Source: an uncultured Acidobacteriota bacterium
Lineage (GTDB): Bacteria > Acidobacteriota > Blastocatellia > Pyrinomonadales > Pyrinomonadaceae
Direction: 5' to 3'
Assembly: GCA_902826795.1 (NCBI GenBank)
Contig: CADEGD010000016.1
Span: 35,384 to 79,713 of the forward strand
Length of the DNA stretch: 44,330 nt
Notes under the pieces: generated by a model
What the model was told of the DNA's origin: nothing
The model's database searches: none
The model's input: only the letters and a program-made list of their open reading frames with translations
In this document: positions 19,025 through 26,271 of the stretch, piece by piece
How the letters are laid out: each line of letters starts with the position of its first letter
Position numbering within the stretch: the stretch's first letter is position 1
Position numbers and translations under genes: made by a program

Positions 19025-20047
19025 TTATTGATCCGTCGAATGATCTTCATAAGCGCGGACGATCAACTGAACGAGTTTGTGCCGGACGACGTCCTTGTCG
19101 GAGAAGTAGACGAACTCGATCATGTCGATGTCCTTGAGTACTTCTTCAGCTTCCTTTAGGCCGGATCGCTGACCACGAGGCAGGTCGATCTGGGTCTTGT
19201 CGCCGGTAACGACGGCTTTTGAGCCGAAGCCTATACGCGTGAGGAACATTTTCATCTGTTCGCTGGTGGTATTTTGAGCTTCGTCGAGGATGATGAACGC
19301 GTCAGAGAGAGTTCGTCCGCGCATGAAAGCAAGTGGAGCGATCTCGATGATGCGCTTCTCGAGCATCTTTGTCACCTTTTCGCTGTCGACAAGGTCAAAA
19401 AGAGCGTCATAAAGCGGACGCAGATATGGATCGACCTTTTCCTGCAGATCGCCTGGCAAAAATCCTAAACGCTCGCCAGCCTCGACCGCCGGACGGGTGA
19501 GGATAATCCGGCTAACCTGTTTCTTGAAAAGAGCATCCACCGCCATCGCCACGGCAAGGTAGCTTTTCCCCGTACCAGCCACGCCGATCCCGAATACAAG
19601 ATCATTGTTCGCGATAGCATCCAAATACTTCCGCTGATTCGCCGTTTTCGGTGCAACCTGTTTTTTCCCCGCCGGATTAAAGCGAGCCTTCAAGAAGTAA
19701 TCCTTCAGCGAATAAGCCCGATCCTCGGCGATCTGCTTGAACGCGTCTTTCAGTTCCTTGTCGGTGAAATGCTGCCCCTCGGCGAACAGTTCACCGAACT
19801 CACGCAGTATCTGCTCGACCGTTTCGATGTCACGCGGGTCGCCGTCTATCAGCAACTCATTGCCGCGTGCACCGATATTCACGTCTAGCAGAGACTCAAG
19901 ATATTTGATGTTTTGATCCTGTACACCGAAGAGCGTGTTCAGGCCTTGGGGTGGTAGTTCGAGTTTTTTCAGATCGCTCAAATTAGTGCGTTTTTCCTTG
20001 GCTAAGTCTATATGGGTGAGGCTACTAAAGGCTTGTTCGACTGTCAA
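19025..20047 (-). CDS. ybeZ: PhoH-family ATPase (YbeZ)
   Basis: A 340-residue PhoH-like NTPase, thought to work with YbeY in RNA processing. The N-terminal part (about 35-90) resembles a KH-like domain, and the PhoH core has Walker A GVAGTGKS (155-162) and Walker [11 protein letters not shown] (252-261). An in-frame TGA directly precedes TTG 20047, and no ATG/GTG follows early, so TTG is the start. Head of the - strand cluster with the toxin-antitoxin pair, ybeY, zwf, pgl and the CorC gene. Divergent from the sigma54-type promoter at 20059. Confidence 0.93.
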   Translation of the reverse strand: MTVEQAFSSLTHIDLAKEKRTNLSDLKKLELPPQGLNTLFGVQDQNIKYLESLLDVNIGARGNELLIDGDPRDIETVEQILREFGELFAEGQHFTDKELKDAFKQIAEDRAYSLKDYFLKARFNPAGKKQVAPKTANQRKYLDAIANNDLVFGIGVAGTGKSYLAVAMAVDALFKKQVSRIILTRPAVEAGERLGFLPGDLQEKVDPYLRPLYDALFDLVDSEKVTKMLEKRIIEIAPLAFMRGRTLSDAFIILDEAQNTTSEQMKMFLTRIGFGSKAVVTGDKTQIDLPRGQRSGLKEAEEVLKDIDMIEFVYFSDKDVVRHKLVQLIVRAYEDHSTDQ

Positions 20048-20058
20048 TCAAATCCCGC

Positions 20059-20075
20059 TTGGCACGCACTTTGCC
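20059..20075 (+). promoter_or_regulatory. Sigma54 (RpoN) -24/-12 promoter
   Basis: TTGGCACG (20059-20066) and TTTGC (20070-20074) match the consensus TGGCACG-N4-TTGC, with GG and GC exactly ten bases apart. Transcription should begin near 20086 and run into the small-gene cluster that ends in the SDR gene. Sigma54 promoters need an enhancer-binding activator; none is encoded in the window. Confidence 0.7.
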
Positions 20076-20131
20076 CCTAATCCAGGCACACATAATTTCG
20101 TGTCCGAAACCGAAACAGTTAGGAGAACATT

Positions 20132-20332
20132 GTGTTTGGATCAAATCGCAAATCGGAGAACCACGAGGTCTTGTCACTGGAACTTCACACGACCGCAAGT
20201 GCCAACAAACGCACGACGATCAAGAGAAATCGAGATCCCAGAGAGGGCCGTAAACAGGCTGGGATCAACCTGTATCATCGTGCCGACCAGTTTCTCATGC
20301 GTTTCCGCGTAGGCGACAACGCCACGAACTGA
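20132..20332 (+). CDS. Possible small basic protein
   Basis: A 66-codon frame starting at GTG 20132, preceded at the right distance by AGGAGA (20121-20126) and lying just after the sigma54 promoter. The product is basic and polar, with no helix or motif I recognise. It could be a real first gene of the stress-type operon or a leader. The good ribosome binding site is the main argument; no homology was seen. Confidence 0.35.
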   Translation: MFGSNRKSENHEVLSLELHTTASANKRTTIKRNRDPREGRKQAGINLYHRADQFLMRFRVGDNATN

Positions 20333-20354
20333 AGAGATCGACTGAGAGGACATC

Positions 20355-20561
20355 ATGCCGAGTAAGAAGGACGGAACTAGCAAATACACGGCAAAGCAAG
20401 AGCGTAAAGCCGACCACATTGCCGAATCATATAAAGAGAAGGGTGTATCGGAGAAAGAGGCCGAGTCTCGGGCTTGGGCGACCGTAAATAAACAGGACGG
20501 CGGCGGAAAGAATCCCGACGGTTCTGGAAGGAAAGGAGCGAGATCGAACAAGGAGAAATAA
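20355..20561 (+). CDS. Small Lys-rich stress-type protein
   Basis: A 68-residue hydrophilic protein: KYTAKQERKADHIAESYKEK, then a block SEKEAESRAWATVNKQDGGG and a Gly/Lys-rich tail. This pattern belongs to a small family widespread in Proteobacteria and Acidobacteria, often labelled 'plasmid stabilisation protein' without direct proof, and found beside other stress genes. Starts at ATG 20355 with AGAGGA four bases upstream. Followed after five bases by a YtxH-like gene. Function unknown; likely stress-related. Confidence 0.7.
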   Translation: MPSKKDGTSKYTAKQERKADHIAESYKEKGVSEKEAESRAWATVNKQDGGGKNPDGSGRKGARSNKEK

Positions 20562-20566
20562 GATCT

Positions 20567-20845
20567 ATGAATAGAGCATTGGCGATCATCGGTGGCATCG
20601 GAGCGGGTATAGCGGCGGCATATTTTCTGGATCCAAAGAAGGGGGCCGACCGCAGGGCTCTGGTAAGAGACAAATTCAACACCCTCAAGGACGAGGCTTC
20701 TAAGTCTATCACTGACGCCGTGGAAAACTTACGAAAACATACTTCAGGTGTTGCCGAAGACGCTAGAGCGATGATCGGCGACGGATCAAACGACATTGGA
20801 AATCCGAAGCAGAAAGGTAAAGTCAGTCAGGCAAACGTTCACTAG
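20567..20845 (+). CDS. YtxH-like small membrane-anchored protein
   Basis: A 92-residue protein with an N-terminal Gly-rich hydrophobic helix (ALAIIGGIGAGIAAAYFLDP), the DPKKGADRRALVRDK motif seen in YtxH-type proteins, and an amphipathic helical region. Such proteins are general-stress or envelope-associated. AAGGAG at 20550-20555 lies within the end of the previous gene. Its stop overlaps the ribosome binding site of the next gene, so the three form one operon. Confidence 0.65.
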   Translation: MNRALAIIGGIGAGIAAAYFLDPKKGADRRALVRDKFNTLKDEASKSITDAVENLRKHTSGVAEDARAMIGDGSNDIGNPKQKGKVSQANVH

Positions 20846-20853
20846 GAGTTGAA

Positions 20854-21735
20854 ATGGCTAAAGCAAAACAAGTAGAGCATCCGAAGTCGCCGATGCCGGC
20901 GCAGTCGCAAGGCCGCCCCGGTATCGAGGCCTCTATGGAGCCGAAACCGAACTTCACAGCTCCTAGTTACAAAGGCTCTGAAAAGCTCGCCGGTAAGCGA
21001 GCGTTGATCACGGGCGGCGATTCAGGAATCGGAAGGGCGGTCGCGATACTACACGCTCGCGAATGCGCCGATGTCGCAATCAGCTTATTTGCCGAAAGAA
21101 CAGTCCGATGCTGAGGAGACAGCCTCTCATGTTGAGCAGGAGGGTCGGAGTGCCTGCTCATCCCCGGCGACGTCAAAGACTCGGCCTTCTGCGTCTCGGC
21201 CGTCGAGCATACCGTCGAGGAGTTCGGCGGTCTGGACATTTTGGTCAACAACGCGGCATATCAGCATCATCAGGAATCGATCGAGGATATTTCCGATCAG
21301 CAGTTTGACGAAACTTTCCGCACGAACATATACGGATACTTTTACCTGGCGAAAGCCGCAGTGAAGCATCTGCCGAAAGGCGGAGCGATCGTCAACTGCG
21401 GTTCGATCACCGGTCTGGAGGGCAGTGGACAACTTATAGATTATTCCGCGACGAAAGGCGCGATCCACGCATTTACAAAATCATTGGCTCAAAGTCTGGT
21501 TGAGAAGGGCATTCGAGTTAACTGCGTCTCGCCCGGTCCTGTGTGGACTCCGCTGAATGTAGCGGACAAGCCTCCGAAAGAGGTAGCAGAGCACGGAGCC
21601 GATACGCCGATGAATCGTCCCGCCCAACCCGAAGAGATCGCTCCCGCATTCGTGTTTTTCGCTTCGAACGCAGATTCGAGCTACATCACCGGCGAAGTCC
21701 TGACGCCACTGGGCGGTGAAACGACCGCAGCATGA
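20854..21735 (+). pseudogene. SDR-family oxidoreductase (YghA/GSP39-like) with two compensating frameshifts
   Basis: Full-length homologue (about 293 residues if repaired) of the short-chain dehydrogenases that carry an N-terminal Pro-rich extension, such as E. coli YghA. The NAD(P) motif TGGDSGIGRA and the active-site YSATKGA are present. The frame shifts at about 21085 (an extra T in AGCTTATTTG, expected Ser-Tyr-Leu-Pro) and returns at about 21150 (a missing T before TGCCTG). In between, the correct sequence reads in another frame as LPKEQSDAEETASHVEQEG; the main frame meets TGA at 21112. Either a recent pseudogene or a pair of sequencing or assembly errors. AGGAG precedes ATG 20854. Last gene of the sigma54-type operon. 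Confidence 0.8.
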
Positions 21736-22015
21736 TCCGATTGTTATAACCCAAGCGTTTGGTTATAATCTTTGCGCGCCGACCGTATTGCGAGCTGACG
21801 GTTTCGAATTCAGGATTTGGATGAACGACCACGAGCCGCCTCACGTGCATGTCTTCCGCGGAGGTACGCAGGCGAAGATAGAACTTGTCTCGGCACACGC
21901 GGTTCGCATCTGGAACATGCGTCGAAGCGACGTCCGGCGTGCCGAGGAATTGGTCGCGATAAATCGAGAGTTGCTTTTGCGAAGGTGGAGTGAGATTCAT
22001 GGATCAGGAATTTGA
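21716..22015 (+). CDS. DUF4160 domain protein
   Basis: A 99-residue protein with the DUF4160 pattern: PTVLRADGFEFRIW, then DHEPPHVHVFRGGTQAKIEL and a C-terminal NRELLLRRW helix. The start is uncertain: GTG 21716 overlaps the end of the SDR gene and is the only standard codon that keeps the conserved Pro-Thr-Val; TTG 21788 would fit the internal promoter. Overlaps the DUF2442 gene by 17 bases. DUF4160/DUF2442 pairs are found scattered on genomes and mobile DNA and are suspected toxin-antitoxin modules; that role is not proven. Confidence 0.75.
   Translation: MKRPQHDPIVITQAFGYNLCAPTVLRADGFEFRIWMNDHEPPHVHVFRGGTQAKIELVSAHAVRIWNMRRSDVRRAEELVAINRELLLRRWSEIHGSGI
21741..21769 (+). promoter_or_regulatory. 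Sigma70-type promoter before the DUF4160/DUF2442 pair
   Basis: TTGTTA (21741-21746), 17 bases, TATAAT (21764-21769). The -10 is perfect. It lies inside the longest version of the DUF4160 frame, so transcripts from here would need a downstream start such as TTG 21788. Confidence 0.55.
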
Positions 22016-22412
22016 GACAAGGTATCGGCGAGCGGTCAAAGAAGCCAGGCTCAGCGATGCGGCCGAGCCCAGAGCGTCCGCGGCCAGGTTTGACGCTAAG
22101 AGCCGCAGGCTGTTGGTAGATCTCAGGAACGGTTCTACGTTCATGGTTCCAGTCGAACTCCTTGAGGGGTTAGCCGGCGTCGATTCGAGAGATCTAAAGC
22201 TTGTGGAGGTAACGCCGTCGGGCGATGGACTTCATTGGGAACGGCCGGATGTCGACCTTTCTCTTTCAGGGTTAATTTCCGGAGTCTTTGGCGGCAAGCG
22301 ATGGATGGCCGAGCTGGGTAGGGCTGGCGGCAAGGTGCGGTCGGACGTGAAGTCTGCAGCGGCTCGCTCGAACGGCCTAAAGGGCGGACGCCCAAGGCGT
22401 ACGCTAGCGTAG
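21999..22412 (+). CDS. DUF2442 domain protein
   Basis: A 137-residue protein. The DUF2442 domain (about 35-95) has ARFDAKSRRLLVDLRNG, a VPVELLEGLAGV stretch and PSGDGLHWERPDVDLSL. The C-terminal region (SDVKSAAARSNGLKGGRPRR) is basic and AT-hook-like. ATG 21999 is preferred over an earlier in-frame codon at 21990. It overlaps the DUF4160 gene, as in other such pairs, so the two are co-expressed and probably interact. Confidence 0.8.
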   Translation: MDQEFETRYRRAVKEARLSDAAEPRASAARFDAKSRRLLVDLRNGSTFMVPVELLEGLAGVDSRDLKLVEVTPSGDGLHWERPDVDLSLSGLISGVFGGKRWMAELGRAGGKVRSDVKSAAARSNGLKGGRPRRTLA

Positions 22413-22518
22413 AAGTATTCAGCTCCATTCTCGTCGACCGCTTTTGCGATGCAGAGGCGGCCTATGTTATCCTCACTACTTTGTTATTTTAACGATTTCT
22501 CATCTATCACAGGAGTGA

Positions 22519-24039
<1,521 letters not shown>

Positions 24040-24043
24040 CGGC

Positions 24044-24116
24044 AGTTTCAAGTTCCAGGTTTAAAGCTCAATGTTTTTCTATATGACTTTGCCCCTGGAA
24101 CTTTGAACTTGAAACA
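24044..24116. repeat. Inverted repeat between atpD and atpC
   Basis: AGTTTCAAGTTCCAGG (24044-24059) can pair either with CCTGGAACTT (24094-24103) or with GAACTTGAAA (24105-24114). The two alternatives resemble the dispersed intergenic palindromes elsewhere in the window. Lying between two subunits needed in different amounts (3 beta to 1 epsilon), it could tune atpC expression; that is speculation. Confidence 0.6.
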
Positions 24117-24123
24117 CTGAACT

Positions 24124-24525
24124 ATGCTTAGACTTGAGATCGTAACTCCCGAAAAGAAGGTACTCGACGCTGAGGTCGATTCCGTCACGGTTCCGACAGC
24201 GTCGGGCGAAGCGGGATTGCTTGCAAATCACGCACCGGTCGTATCGGCGATGAAGCCCGGAATACTTACCTATGCGGTAAAGGGAAGTGTCGAGAAAATG
24301 GTCGTCGCCGGCGGATTCGTTGAGATGAACAATAATAAGGTCTCGGTGCTCACCGATTCGGCAGAGACGGCTGCCGAGATCGACACCGAAGCCGCAAAAG
24401 CGGCACGCGAATCTGCGGAGAAGGAACTCGCGGCTAATGCTTCATCCGCGATCGAACTAACGGACGTAACACGTGAGCAACTTGAAGCGGCAAATGCCCG
24501 CATCCAGCTCGCGGCCGGTAAATAG
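24124..24525 (+). CDS. atpC: F0F1 ATP synthase subunit epsilon
   Basis: A 133-residue central-stalk subunit. The N-terminal beta-sandwich (MLRLEIVTPEKKVLDAEVDS) contains ASGEAGLLANHAPVVSAMKPG, the family signature, followed by an Ala/Glu-rich helical hairpin (about 85-133). It starts 84 bases after atpD with a repeat in the gap, and a terminator closes the pair. Confidence 0.95.
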   Translation: MLRLEIVTPEKKVLDAEVDSVTVPTASGEAGLLANHAPVVSAMKPGILTYAVKGSVEKMVVAGGFVEMNNNKVSVLTDSAETAAEIDTEAAKAARESAEKELAANASSAIELTDVTREQLEAANARIQLAAGK

Positions 24526-24551
24526 GACTATCGACTGAGAACAAATGTATC

Positions 24552-24580
24552 GGCCGTCCTGCATACGGACGGCCTTTTTT
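24552..24580 (+). terminator. Rho-independent terminator of atpDC
   Basis: GGCCGTCC (24552-24559) pairs with GGACGGCC (24567-24574) around a 7-base loop, followed by six T (24575-24580). It overlaps the stop codon of the convergent gene on the - strand. Confidence 0.9.
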
Positions 24581-25367
24581 AGTTTGGATTCTTAAACTCC
24601 TTGACCTCATCCTTTTTCATCACATAGTGCGTGAAGTCAGCCATCAGGATGATCGGCAGATCGCGGGTCATACCATACGAACTTATGATGAGCTTCCGCC
24701 GGTCATACGCTCCGAGCAACTCTTCGGCCCACATCATCGATCGCCGCCAGTCCGTCGTGTAGTCGTAACCGATAAATGCCTCGCCGAACCCGACAATGCC
24801 TGAGAAGAAGGCATAGCTTGTATCGGACTTTCGTTTCTTTTCTTCGTCGTTAAGAAAATCGACGGCTAATTTAGCGTTCAGTCCTCCCTTGCCGTCTTTC
24901 ATTATCCGGGCTTTCCAATCTTTCCATTTTTTCTGTGCCGCTTCTTTTTGACGCTGAACTTTTCGAAGATATTCCGGAGCGTTCTGGTCCATTCTCTCAC
25001 GCGTTACGTCGTGCATCGCGTCGCCGTATGCCTTGTAAACTTCGTCATCGGTCATTTTCCCCGGCGTCGTAACAGGGTCGTATAGATCGGCCATGCGGTT
25101 CAGGTACTGCATCGTCGCCCCGTTCGGCGATACGATTCCGTCGGGCTTACTGAGCGTAAGTACGGTGAGCTTTTGAAACCTGATGATCGCTTCATAAAGA
25201 TCGTCTGCGCAATAACCTCGCCGCACTATAAAGTTCAGTCCCTTCTGCGGGCCGCCGTAAACGATCGGGATCCGGCTCAACAAGGTCAGCACTGTGAACT
25301 GGTCCTCCGAGAGATTCATGCAGTGGCGATGAGGCCGCCGGCCGACATTTCTTTTGATCGTTTTCAT
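24579..25367 (-). CDS. Hypothetical protein
   Basis: A 262-residue soluble protein I do not recognise. It is rich in charged residues, without a signal peptide or membrane segment. A helical middle region (about 115-165, KVQRQKEAAQKKWKDWKARI) may form a coiled coil. The N-terminal half has a stretch about peptidoglycan-like length (FIVRRGYCADDLYEAIIRFQ) and a later PDGIVSPNGATMQYLNRM segment resembling a repeat of peptidoglycan-binding-domain type, but the match is weak. AGGAG lies before ATG 25367. It is convergent to atpDC and divergent from the heme oxygenase gene. Confidence 0.7.
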   Translation of the reverse strand: MKTIKRNVGRRPHRHCMNLSEDQFTVLTLLSRIPIVYGGPQKGLNFIVRRGYCADDLYEAIIRFQKLTVLTLSKPDGIVSPNGATMQYLNRMADLYDPVTTPGKMTDDEVYKAYGDAMHDVTRERMDQNAPEYLRKVQRQKEAAQKKWKDWKARIMKDGKGGLNAKLAVDFLNDEEKKRKSDTSYAFFSGIVGFGEAFIGYDYTTDWRRSMMWAEELLGAYDRRKLIISSYGMTRDLPIILMADFTHYVMKKDEVKEFKNPN

Positions 25368-25494
25368 TCATTTCTCCTACAGAAACATTAGACGCAGAGC
25401 GTCTGGCGGTTCGGACAATTCCGCAACCGTCCAGACTAGGGAGGGCGTTCTTTTATTGATAAGAGAATCTTCTCCGAACATTTCAGTTTGTAGC

Positions 25495-25523
25495 TTGACC
25501 TAACACGACAGAGGTCGTACCTT
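25495..25523 (+). promoter_or_regulatory. Promoter of the heme oxygenase gene
   Basis: TTGACC (25495-25500), 17 bases, TACCTT (25518-25523). The spacer holds a short inverted repeat ACGAC-AGAG-GTCGT (25506-25519). The -10 is weak, as is common for regulated promoters. Confidence 0.45.
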
Positions 25524-25524
25524 T

Positions 25525-25543
25525 ATTGAAAACGACTTTCAAT
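25525..25543 (+). promoter_or_regulatory. Fur-box-like operator
   Basis: ATTGAAAACGACTTTCAAT is a palindrome with 7-base arms; its core TGAAAAC-G-ACTTTCA fits the 7-1-7 Fur consensus TGATAAT-N-ATTATCA at 10 of 14 positions. It lies between the -10 and the ATG at 25552, so a bound repressor would block transcription. Iron control fits heme oxygenase; binding is inference. Confidence 0.55.
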
Positions 25544-25551
25544 TGCAGAAA

Positions 25552-26127
25552 ATGATATTGCAAAAGCTCAAAGAATCTACCAGACGACAGCACGAAGACG
25601 TTGAGGGATCAGTCGACGTGATGAACCAGATGTTCAGCCTCGACGATTACAAAAAACTGATCGCGAAGTTTTGGGCGTTTTATGCGGCTTTTGAGCCGAA
25701 CTTGCCTTACGCGGAACTTAAGGAAGCAGGGTTCGATTACGACCAGCGACGAAAGCTTAAGTGGCTTGAAGCGGATGCCAAGGTGCTTGGGTTAGAAAAG
25801 CCCGAGGCTTTCGAGAATCTACCGGATGTTTCAAGCCTACCGAAAGCTTTCGGCAGCCTTTACGTCGTCGAAGGTTCGACGCTCGGCGGATCAGTTATCG
25901 CCCGACACTTGAATCAGCATCTCGGGCTTACACAGGAAAATGGCGGGTCGTTTTACGCGAGCTACGGCCCGCTGATCGGGCCGATGTGGAAGCAGTTCGG
26001 TGAGGCGATCACGGCTTATGCAGGCGACGGGTCGAACGATGACGAGATCGTAGCCGCCGCTGTAGAAACTTTTGACAGCATCAACGCTTTATTTAAATCC
26101 GACGCTCAGGCGAGCGTTGGCATTTGA
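25552..26127 (+). CDS. Biliverdin-producing heme oxygenase
   Basis: Opens heme to biliverdin, CO and iron. The 191-residue protein is of the bacterial HmuO/BphO type: the proximal heme ligand is His14 (RRQHEDVEG), and the distal helix GSLYVVEGSTLGGSVIARHL (residues about 101-120) is clear. ATG 25552 is preferred to TTG 25543, which lies within the Fur-like box. No bacteriophytochrome gene is adjacent; instead a TonB-dependent receptor follows, which favours a role in iron release from heme. Confidence 0.9.
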   Translation: MILQKLKESTRRQHEDVEGSVDVMNQMFSLDDYKKLIAKFWAFYAAFEPNLPYAELKEAGFDYDQRRKLKWLEADAKVLGLEKPEAFENLPDVSSLPKAFGSLYVVEGSTLGGSVIARHLNQHLGLTQENGGSFYASYGPLIGPMWKQFGEAITAYAGDGSNDDEIVAAAVETFDSINALFKSDAQASVGI

Positions 26128-26144
26128 TTGAAATAAATCAGAAA

Positions 26145-26185
26145 GGCCGTACCGAAGGGACCTGGTAAATCGCATCGGTACAGCC
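26145..26185 (+). other. Hairpin in the leader between heme oxygenase and receptor genes
   Basis: GGCCGTACCGA (26145-26155) pairs with TCGGTACAGCC (26175-26185), with one mismatch and a 19-base loop. It lies about 90 bases before the receptor start and has no T-run. It might be a processing or regulatory structure in the leader. I could not match it to a known riboswitch. Confidence 0.4.
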
Positions 26186-26271
26186 AATTAAGTTCGACAA
26201 CTCGAATAGTCGGCGAACATCTCAGAGAGTGTAGAGCGACCGGCTATTAACTGCAAGCAAGGAGCAATTAT

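Noticed and set aside
26128..26271. Cobalamin or other riboswitch before the receptor gene
   Set aside because: Only one hairpin is seen; no B12-box-like motif or other conserved riboswitch core was found.
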